64,000 bases of DNA, from assembly GCA_037043235.1 (NCBI GenBank), contig JAWRVZ010000619.1, forward strand, positions 1-64,000. The letters are read 5' to 3'. The DNA is from Rhodeus uyekii (Eukaryota; Chordata; Actinopteri; Cypriniformes; Acheilognathidae). This document shows positions 51,801 to 63,400 of this stretch, one piece after another (within the stretch, counting starts at the first letter, position 1; each line of letters opens with the position of its first letter). Made by a program: the position numbers and the translations under genes. The notes below the pieces were generated by a model that saw only the letters and a list, made by a program, of their open reading frames with translations, did no database searches and was not told the DNA's origin.

Positions 51801-54445
51801 ATTCATTACCCTGCTCAGTATTTTATATATATGCAGTAATACCTTGAGATACGAGCATAATCAGTTCCAGGACGAGCTCGTAACTTGAGTTGCTCATATC
51901 TCAAATCTTTACTCGTATCTCAAAGCAAAAGTTGGCTCGAAGGCTTGCTCGTATGTCAGGACGCTCGTATCTCAGGACGCTCGTATGTCAGGACGCTCGT
52001 ATGTCAGGACGCTCGTATGTCAGGACGCTCGTATGTCAGGACGCTCGTATGTCAGGACGCTCGTATGTCAGGACGCTCGTATCTCTGGACGCTCGTATCT
52101 CAGGACGCTCGTATCTCAGGACGCTCGTATCTCAGGACGCTCGTATCTCAGGACTCTCGTATCTCAGGACGCTCGTATCTCAGGACGCTCGTATCTCTGG
52201 ACGCTCGTATCTCTGGACGCTCGTATCTCTGGACGCTCGTATCTCTGGACGCTCGTATCTCTGGACGCTCGTATCTCAGGACGCTCGTATCTCTGGACGC
52301 TCGTATCTCAGGACGCTCGTATCTCAGGACGCTCGTATCTCAGGACGCTCGTATCTATGGACGCTCGTATCTCAGAACGCTCGTATCTCAGAACGCTCGT
52401 ATCTCAGGACGCTCGTATCTCAGAACGCTCGTATCTCAGAACGCTCGTATCTCTGGACGCTCGTATCTCAGAACGCTCGTATCTCAGGACGCTCGTATCT
52501 CAGGACGCTCGTATCTCTGGACGCTCGTATCTCAGAACGCTCGTATCTCAGGACGCTCGTATCTCAGGACGCTCGTATCTCAGGACGCTCGTATCTCAGG
52601 ACGCTCGTATCTCAAGGCATTACTGTATATATACACCTGATATCAGCGACTCCTCCCCACAGCTCATCCCGATTACATCTTCCCGCTGGTCCTGACCTCC
52701 GCCACACAGGAGCTGTTTGGCTGTCGGGCTGATGAGGATGTAACCGGAGAAAATCCTTACAAGCTGCTGAAAAAGGAAGACATCATAAAGGACATGAAGA
52801 CCAGAGCGTCCGTGTCTGACTTCAGCCCCGTCAAACAAACAGTGCTGGTGAGACTCTGAACCTGCGGCCGATCGACTGACGATTCAGCTCAGAAGATTCA
52901 GGCCTGAAAGCTGTTCTGTTGCTCTTCTCAGGAATACCCTGAAGATGAACTGCTGCTGGTGTTTGACCGAGACTTCACATACGGGCAGAGCTTCTATCTG
53001 GTGCTCACGGTAGAAGCCAAAGACAACATGCTGAGGGTGAGAGACAGATAGATAGACGGACAAATAGATGGATGGATGGATGGATGGATGGGTAGACAGA
53101 TGGATGGATGGATGGATGGATGGGTAGACGGATGGATGGGTAGTCGGATGGATGGCTGGATGGATGGGTAGACGGATGGATGGGTAGACGGATGGATGGC
53201 TGGATGGATGGGTAGACGGATGGATGGGTAGACGGATGGATGGCTGGATGGATGGGTAGACGGATGGATGGGTAGACGGATGGATGGCTGGATGGATGGG
53301 TAGACGGATGGATGGGTAGACAGATGGATGGATGGATGGGTAGATGGATGGATGGATAGATGGACAAATAGATGGATGGATGATATTGATATTTCAGATT
53401 GTGTTTAGTCTCCTGTACAGGGTGATGATGAGGAGCTGATGGAGGATGAAGAGGAGGAAGAACTGATCGTGCCAAAAACTCCAGAGTCTCATCCATGGAT
53501 TTCTCTGGGAAGTGAGCGGGAGATCGAGGAAGAGTCGGTGACAGAGTCCAGACCCCGAGTAAGAGACGCTGACCACTGCCTTCATTAATCAGTGTGTGTT
53601 TGAGCATTAGCTCACCTCTCTCTCTCTCACACACACTCTCTCTCTCTCTCTCTCTCTCTCCAGCTGCGGTATAAGATCTCTCCTCTGATGCGGCACTGCG
53701 GCGCTCCGGTGTGTTTCTCTGAGCGCGGCGCTCTGGACGGGAGGGATGGGTTGGTGGAGTGTGTGTCGTACGAGGACCGGAGCTTCAGCCTGAAGCAGAT
53801 GGAGCGACACACAGCCGCTCAGGCGTCCAGCGACACCAAACACTCGTCCACTCAGACCCCGTGGTACGAACACTCGACACATTCACACACACTGTGTTGT
53901 GTAATCAGACGCACTGAGAGCCGCTCGCGTGTTGCAGGAAGCACCCGCAGAACATGTACACGCAGTACGAGCCGCGAGAGCTCGACCCCGAGGAGCAGCA
54001 GCAGCACCTGCAGTCGGAGACGCTGAGGAGCTTCCTCTCGTCCGCGGTCGTCAGGTCAGTCGCCGCTGTGTGTGTGTGTGTGTGTCCCGCCGCTCACTCC
54101 TCACGCTCTCCACCGGCAGGTTTGAGCTCTCGCTGCAGCAGAACCTGATCACGGACGTGTTCTGCGACGACTGGGCGGCTCTGTGCGAGGAGGACGGCGC
54201 GCCGGCGGGGAGAACCGAGACGCAGCTCAAGGAATATCAGTCCTTCATGGACATGCAGTTCAGCAGAGAGAAGAGCGTCAGCCACCTGCAGTGGCATCCC
54301 GTCATCAGCGGTCAGAACACACACACATGCAAAATAACATATCCATAGTGCAAAACTAAATTAAAACATCCAGAAATAAAATTCACTAATAAAATGAAAC
54401 AACAATAAAATAGCCATAGTGCAAAATAAAATAATAGTACAAATA

Positions 54446-54480
<35 letters not shown>

Positions 54481-57400
54481 TGTTTGCATGTGATTGTGTG
54501 TGTGTGTCTATGAGTGTGTGTGTGTGTGTGTGTGTTTGCTGTGATTGTGTGTGCATGTGTGTGTGTGTGTGTGTTTGTGTTCAGGTGTGATCGCGGTGTC
54601 CATGACGGAGAGACTGACTGTCGAGGAGCGGATCGATAACTCCACTAAACTGCTGTTAAACCCGTCCTTCATTCTCTTCTGGAGCTTCAGCGACCCCATC
54701 AATCCACAGGTGATCATGAATCCGTGTGATGTGTGTGTTCCTGATGTGAGATGTGAGCTCAGTGTGTGTGTGTGTGTGTGTGTGTGCAGCTGCAGCTGGA
54801 GTGTCCGGAGGATGTTCTGTGTTTCCAGTTCTGTTCGTCCGACCCGAACATCATCGCCGGCGGCTGCATGAACGGACAGGTGCAGGAATCCTCTCTTTCT
54901 TTCCCAGTTTCACCTTCCACTCGCCTGAACTCTTCCCTTCTTTCACTGTAAACACATCGGTGTGCATCGGTTACAGACACTATAGATGAATAGAGTAAAC
55001 ATTTTAACTATTATATCCCCATATTTCCCCAGTTGATTAATCAAAGTACATTAAGAAAGTGCAGTAATGCCTTGAGATACGAGTAAGTATTTGAGATACG
55101 AGCACACACACGCATCATGCTCGTATCTCAAGGCATTAGGCAAGGCAAGGCAAGTTTATTTGTATAGCACATTTCATACACAATGGTAATTCAAAGTGCT
55201 TTACATAAAGAAGAATGATAAAAATAAAACATTAAAAATGATTAAAAGAATAAAGAGATAATACGTATAAAATAAAATGCAAACAGTTCGGACATAGCAC
55301 AGTGCTCAATCTGCAAATGCATAGGTAAAAAGATGTGTTTTGAGTCTTGATTTGAATGTGGCTACTGTTGGAGCACACCTGATCTCTTCTGGAAGCTGGT
55401 TCCAGCTGCGGCTGGCGTAACAGCTAAAAGCAGACTCTCCTTGCTTTGAGTGAACCCTGGGTATTACTAAGTGACTTGATCCTGATGATCTTAGTGATCT
55501 GTTAGGTTTATATTCTATGAGCATATCTGCAATGTATTGAGGTCCTAGGCCATTGAGTGATTTATAAACAAGTAACAGTACTTTAAAATCAATTCTAAAT
55601 GTAACTGGAAGCCAGTGCAAGGACCTAAGGACTGGTGTGATGTGTTCATATTTTCTGGTTCTGCTCAGAATCCTGGCAGCAGCGTTCTGTACGAGCTGCA
55701 GCTGTCTTATGGTCTTTTTGGGAAGGCCGGTGAGGAGCCCATTACAATAATCCACCCTGCTGGTGATGAAAGCATGAACAAGTTTCTCTAAGTCTTGATT
55801 GGAGACAAAGCATCTAATTCTTGCAATATTTTTGAGATGATAATATGCTGATTTAGTTATTGTTTTTACATGGCTACTGAAACTCAGGTCTGACTCCAAA
55901 ATCACACCAAGATTCCTGACCTGATTTTTAGTTGTTTGACCCCTAGAGTGAAGGTATGCGTTCACTTTGAGAACTTCATCTTTGTTTCCAAATGCAATGA
56001 CTTCAGTTTTGTCTTTGTTTAACTGAAGGAAGTTTAGGCACATCCAGTTTTTAATTTCATCAATGCATTGACACAGGGAGTCAATGGGGCTGTAATCATT
56101 AGGTGATAACGCGAGGTAAATCTGGGTGTCATCTGCATAGCTGTGATATGCAATTTGGTTCTTTCTCATTATTTGGCTCAGTGGCAGCATATATAAGTTG
56201 AACAGGAGGGGTGCAAGTATTGAACCTTGAGGGACTCCGCATGTCATGGATGTCCACTCAGACTTATGGTCACCGATACTCACATAATAACCTCTCCCTT
56301 CTAAGTATGACCTGAACCATTTAAGAACCATCTCAGAAAGCCCAACCCAGTTTTCCAGCCTGTCAAGGAGAATGTTGTGATCTACAGTGTCAAACGCAGC
56401 ACTGAGGTCGAGTAAAACCAGCACTGATAATTTACCTGAATCTGTGTTAAGACGAATATCATTTATTATCTTTATGAGTGCTGTCTCTGTGCTGTGATGT
56501 GGTCGGAAACCAGACTGAAAGTTGTCAAAGTATCCATTCAAGCTTAAGAACTTGTTCAGCTGATTGAAAACAACTTTTTCAATGATCTTGCCTATGAAAG
56601 GAAGATTTGAGATTGGTCTGTAATTGCTCAATATGATAGAAGAAGCAGCTTAACAACTGCAGTTTTTAGGGATTTTGGAAAAGTCCCAGAAAGAAGTGAG
56701 GCATTTACCACTTCTAGGATATCTGCTTCTAAACAGTTAAACACGCTTTTGAAAAAAGATGTGGGAAGTATGTCAAGGGCGCAGGTTGATGTTTTAAGGT
56801 GCTGTACTGTTTCTTCCAAAATTTTACCATCAATTGCTTCGAAAACAGACATAATAGCTACTTTCTGAGATTGTGGTCTGATCTGTTTTACCCCAGTGCA
56901 GCTCAAGGTTGTGCTGATCGCCTTTCTGATTTTATTTATTTTCTCAGAGAAGAAGGAAGCAAACTCACAGCATTTGCTGTCTGAGAGCATTTCACTGGGA
57001 ATCTGACTTGGGGGATTTGTTAGTCTCTCTACAGTAGCAAAAAGAGTGCGGGTGTTGTTTAAGTTTCTGTTTATAATATTTGAGAAGAAGGTCTGTCTAG
57101 CTTTGCCTAGTTCCACATTGAAAGCATGAAGGTTATCTTTATAGATGTTATAGTGGATTTCAAGATTTGTCTTTCGCCACATGCGCTCAGCTTTTCTGCA
57201 TTGTCTTTTCATATTTTGCACTGCTGTTGAATTTCTCCACGGTGCTTTTTGTCTGCCACTCTTCTTCCTGACTTTCACAGGAGCAATGTTATCAATAACA
57301 TTCTGAACTTTTGAGTTAAAAGAATCAAGAAGAAAATCAACAGAGTCTGCAGATATGCTTGGTGTTAAAGATATAGCCTTCATAAACAGAGCACTAGTAT

Positions 57401-60400
57401 TCTCATTTAAGCATCGCTTTTTGACCGAGATAGATCTAGCTTCAACAGTCGGAGAGATCAATATATCAAAGAATATACAGAAATGATCTGATAGAGCTAC
57501 ATCCTTAATGACAATGGATGAGATGTTTAGACCCTTACTGATAATTAAATCTAGTGTATGTCCTCGATTGTGTGTGGGTCTATGTACATGCTGAGTCAGA
57601 TCAAAAGTATTCAAAACTGTTAGAATTTCTTTTGCCATTTTGGATTCTGCATTTTCTATGTGGATGTTAAAGTCCCCAGCAATAGCAAAACAGTCAAACT
57701 CTGAGGAAGTTGCTGATAACAGTTCTGTAAAGTCCTCCACAAAGGCTGGAGAGTATTTTGGAGGCCTGTAAATGACTAAAAGTAGAATGCGAGGAGCACC
57801 TTTTAACACAATACCCAAATATTCAAAAGACAAGTAATCACCAAATGACACTTGCTTGCATTGATAGACATCTTTAAATAGAGCGGCTTCACCTCCACCT
57901 CTCCTAACAGCTCTGCAGACACTCATAAAAGTAAAGTTGGGAGGGGCTGTTTCATTCAGGATTGTTGAACTGCAACTGTCTTCAAGCCATGTTTCATTTA
58001 GAAACATAAAATCTAGATTGTTTGTGGTTATGAAATCATTGACTAGAAGTGATTTATTTTTAAGTGAACGGATGTTTAAAAGTGCTAACTTAACAGTCTT
58101 ACTTTCTGTCTCTACAGTAATCTTAGTTTGGCGTGTAATATGCAACAGATTAAGTGGGTTTGCCAAACGGTTTGAGAAGGCCTTTGGCTTTCTATCACGT
58201 AATAAAACTGAAATAGCGAAAGCAACAGGCACACTGGGTTCCCGCTTGTTCTGTAAACATTTGACAAAGTCACTGTTATCATAGCGGGGACCCGGCACAC
58301 ATCACTGAGAGGTTTTATCAGTTGTTTTTGGTTCACCTAGAACAGATGGAGGATGGTGAGGGCACTGGCGTTGTGGTAGCGACCGAAGAGCTCTCGCAGG
58401 AGGAATGGGAGGTCGAGCATTACTGTATTGTATTGCTAGTTTTCTAGAATTTTATATTTAAAGGTATAAATTAGGTATTGTCTAATTACATAAGCACTAA
58501 TTTGTACATATATTAAAGATTAAAGGATTTTACTGAAGGGATTTGGGATTTCTCTTTTTATCCCTACATAAATCAGAGAAAACAGCCAGAGAAAAATACA
58601 TTTTCACCACGTTTTTAGGAATAAAGTGATATATAAATGAGTGTGAATGAAATGTGAAGAAACCGCTCAGTAAAATCCTGCAGAATATAGTCAGCAATAA
58701 TCCTGTAAGTTTTGCTGTTTGTAAATTCAGATGAAATGAAGGAAAAACTCTTTAAAGAAATGCATCGTAATGGAACTCTACAGACGATAAAAAGCCATAA
58801 AATAAAGACTGAAATGTGTGTTTTTTCTCAGCAGGAATGAAGGTAAAATTGGACTGAGAGGATTTTTAAATGTTTTGAGTCTTTGTCTCTGGAAGCAAAG
58901 AAACAAACGTACACATTAATATGTTGTGGTTTTATTAAAGTGTGTGTAACATACTGTAATACACTCGACTCATGACATGCTTGTTTTGTTTACAGGTGGT
59001 TTTATGGGATATTTCAGCACATGTGGAGAGACTGCAGGACACCTGCAGCGACGGCAAAAACATCTCAAACACACTAGTGAGTTACACACACACACACACA
59101 CACACACTCACAAACTCTCTATATATCAAAATTTCTATATATTAATATTTAGCTCAGTTTGTGGTTAATCAAGGTGTTAATCAGTATATTATGAAGAGTT
59201 TAGTCATTTGTTATATTAACAGGATTTCAGTTAATCAAATATCCAGTTTGTTAATGTACATTTAAGCTCCGTTTGTAAAACTTGCAGCTACTGTATTTTT
59301 TAACGTCAAAGATGCCGATTTTTTTAAATATAAATCTCAATAGATTTAATTGGTTTACATTAGTTAATCAATAATTGACATGAACTATCATTGAGCAATA
59401 TATTTATTTTTACAGCAATTTATTAAGTGTTTCGTGTTAATTCACAGTGCATTAAAGTGTATTAAATATTGCTTAATATTAAAATACTATTTATTAAAAT
59501 TCTGCATTTTAATATTTTCATGTATTAAACGCTTTGTTATTGCCGATGTTGAACAGTTTGTAATGAAATTTAAAAACGAGATCTTCCCCGACTCCCTCTG
59601 TTCTCTATGAAAGGCTGATTTTAACGCGGGAGAATCAACAGGAAGAATGTTATGTTTTCTCTCCCGAGAGTCTCTCTTCCGCTCCACGACTCATGAAACG
59701 AACGAATGCTTATACAATGTTCAGGAAAACAGAAAGAGCCGTTCTGTCCTGTAATGTTAGTGTGAAGAGATTCATTCCCTCTATTATCTCACAGAGTCAC
59801 GTATATATCGGCTATAGTCTCAAACACACTTTATAATCAAACTATCATAACGTGTGATTTTAACGAGCTCATCTGCAGTTCCACTGAACGGCCACCGGTG
59901 GCGCTATAACAAGAGCTTATCAACCACATAAAGCCATTAACTAATGTTAATAGAACTTTTTTGATAGTTATGCATTAGTAAATGTTGCGATTAAAAGTAA
60001 TGAAGTTATAGAATGATTTTTCATTCTTAGCTCATGTTAACAAATCAAATCTCATTGTGAAGCGTTTCAGATGTGTTTTTACACTGCAGGCCAATAGCAA
60101 ACATGTGTTTCAGGACATGAGCAGTGCGGTTCCAGTGGTGCGGTACTGCGCGGTGTCTGGGATCGAGAACGGACACATGGCTCCCATCACAGACATCCAG
60201 TGGCTGCCGCAAACCTTCGAGGTAAAGCAGGGCTCAACACACACCGCTGTTACTGTTTCTTTAAGAGTTAATACTGAAGCATTTCTGTTCTTTCATTTCT
60301 CGCTCAGCTTTCCAAATTAGGGATTCCAGTAGAAAACCCGAGTTGTGTTTCCGTTCAGTTGGTCACGTGTGCTCCTGACTGGTAATGCAACCTACAGACG

Positions 60401-63400
60401 TACATGTATAAAACTCACATCAAACTCACTCGCTCACTGTGTGTGTGTGTGTTTTAGCTGTCTGTTATTCTGGGATCTTCGACCTCCTCGTGTCGTGTCT
60501 CAGTCCCTCACAGACGTGAAACAGAAATCGGACAACAAGCCCCTGGAAAACCCTCATGGAGTCCCAAACACATTCACACACCTCAACCTGACCTGGAAAC
60601 CCTTCATCCGAGTACGAGACGCACACAAACACACACTGCACTAAACGGCGGCATGAAACGCTAGTCTTTTCTTCCCTATTGTGACGTTTATCTTAATCGC
60701 TTCAGGAACAAGAACAAATGTGGGCGGGGCTTGATTGTGATTGGATGGTTGTGGTTTGCTATTGGCGGATCTCGTGTGATTGGCAGGTCATTGCCCCGCC
60801 CTCATCGTCAGGGAAGACATGTTGAAAGAGGAGGGGAAGTTATTCTAATTAAAGATTACCAGTAACATGAATTTCAATTAAATTAGTCTCAAATTTGATT
60901 TTAAGCCATTAGTTGTTTGTTTCCCTGTTTATTACCATGAAGCTGCTTTGTTTTGCATAAAGCGCTTTTAAAATAAAAGTCACATGACATGAAAAGACCT
61001 TAAATCAGGTTCGCTCTGTCTGCTGCAGGTCTCCTTACCAAAGATCGGCTCTACTGGTGAATACAGTCCGTTGAAGTTCAGCTTCAGGGACAATACAGTG
61101 GACTACATTACAGGTGAGACACCTGCACTCTTTCAGATTGAACCAGGCATTTAATGTGGCGAATGCCAGTGAATAACGTCAAAGGTTTCTATTTACAACG
61201 GGTTTTTGTAGCCAATCACTGACGTAGCTGTTGAGCGCATGAATGCAAAGGCCAATCAGATGCGTTTAAGTTTTGTTTTCATACTGATCAATTGTTTAGG
61301 TGTGTATCTTCTGTATATACACGTCGCAAACACAAAGGTCTTCAGAGTTCTGGAAAGAAAAAACTTAGTCATCTAAAAACGTAAAATCAAAATAAATAAG
61401 AAAAAAATAATTTTAATCTAACAATATAAAAACAATTTAAATAAAACAATTACGAAATAGAGGAAATACTTTATTTGCAATAAATTACAATTTAAATAAT
61501 CTTAAAATAAAAACAAATCAAAATAAAACACTAAAACAGATTATTTTATTTGAAAAACAATTTTGAAATACATTATTATACGATGTGAACAATAAAGCAC
61601 TATAAACGATTACATTTAATTTAAAATAAGAAAGAAAAAAAAATCTCAAAAAGTTAAAATATTTTGTTTACTTGCATGTAATGTTACCATTACCTGTGAA
61701 TTTGTGAATGTGTTGATAATATATTGAAATATCACATAAAGCCATTTTAAGGTAGAGTCGATTAACTCTTGTTATAGCGCCACCAGTGGCCGTTCAGTGG
61801 AACTGCAGCAGAAACTCACTCATTCACACGTAACACACAAGAGACTGAACGCGACTCAAAGCCTGATATTCTCACGCAAGACTCTTTCTGGTTCTGATGG
61901 AAACGGCTTTACAGAGATTTACTGTTAACGAACATCCCGACGCCGAGAGCGACGTTTAGAGGAACATGTGAACATGTGCTGCTCGCTTTCCTCTCAATCA
62001 CTAAATAAACCCAGCGGTTCAGAAAGCATGTGATCATAGAGATGTGGATGTGTTTGCAGCAGCTCTGAGATTCACCGTCGTCATGACGACAGATGAGCTC
62101 GTTAAAATCACACGTTATGATAGTTTGATAATAAAGTGTGTTTGAGACTATAGCCGATACAGATGTGACTGTGAGATTATAGAGGGAATGAATCTCTTCA
62201 CACATTACAGGACAGAACGGCTCTTTCTGTTTTCCTGAACATTGTATAAGCATTCGTTCGTTTCATGAGTCGTTGAGTGGAAGAGAGACTCTCGGGAGAG
62301 AAAACATCACTTCCTGTTGATTCTCCCGTCAATCAGTCGACAGTCTTTCATAGAGAACAGGGAGTCGGGGAAGTACAGTTCTATAGTGACCAAGTCTGCT
62401 AATAATGAGCAATAATATGATGACGGAGTTAAAATTTTAGGGTGAAATTCATTTACATTTACATTCATGGATTTATCAGACGCTTTTATCATTGCATTTA
62501 AGAAACACATTGACATTCTAATCAAACCCATGACCTTGATGTTGCAATGAGTTATTGTGCAACTCCAAAAAACGTTGACAGTCAATTTGTACTCACACTT
62601 GTTTCCTCTCTAGCTGATAAACCGTCACAGGACGCGGCGCGTGAAGAAGGGTGTGGGTTCGCGCAGCTGCGGGTGCCGTCGGCCAAACAGCAGAAACCTC
62701 TGGAGAACATCAGCACCAAACTGTATGTGGGGACGGAGGTGAGACGCCGATCTCCGTCTACACAACACACTCCAGCTCTGCCATGCTCTCAGAACACATC
62801 AGCAGAAGAATCATTTACTGTGATTGATTATCAGGCTATTGATAAATGTATTTTCGCATATTATTTGTTTTATAAAGCAATAAGCCACAGCCTCTTGCTT
62901 TATTTGAGTTCATCTCTCTTTCAGGATGGAGAACTTGTTTACACCGACTGGAAAATGGAGAAGGACAACGATTCAGGTCGACTGTTCAGTGAGTAAACAT
63001 CCAAAAAACACATTTTTACACAGATGAAAATATGGGTGGTTTAGGATGTGGGTTTGAATTCAAAGGTCAAAGGTCAAAGGTTTAAACCTCATGAGTGGGA
63101 GTTTGAGTTCAGTCACTATTGTTCACTTTATTTGAAATAAATTCATTTTAAAATTAATAGTTTGAAAAAAAACAAAACAAATCAAAATAAAACATGTACT
63201 AAAAGGATCAAATATTTTTTGACATAAATGTAATATAAATAATTTAAAAATAAAAGTAATAACGATGAAATATTTGATTTGAAATACATTTAAAATAATG
63301 ATTACCTTATGTTGTAAGGTAATCTAACTAATGAATTTTTTTTTTTTTTAAGTATGTTTAATTTTTCTTTAGTATGTTTAAATTTGATGCTTTTTTATTT

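Larger units (their letters stand above)
55062..58425. mobile_element. 80-bp TIR element (copy 3) split by an L2 insertion
   Basis: The left part, 55062-55138, starts cagtaatgccttgagatacg and contains the right end ctcgtatctcaaggcatta. The missing ctg appears after the L2 at 58423-58425. Joined, this gives an 80-bp element with perfect 22-bp inverted ends. TA follows at 58426-58427. It is the smallest of three family members in the window and lies in dnai3 intron 10. Confidence 0.85.

Noticed and set aside
51885..52732. Three overlapping frames with RSYLRTLVSQDARISG repeats
   Set aside because: Same 16-residue repeat in all three frames, from the 16-bp minisatellite; not a protein repeat family.
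53005..53634. 209-codon - strand frame rich in HPSIHPS
   Set aside because: Complement of the GGAT tract and overlapping sense exons of dnai3.
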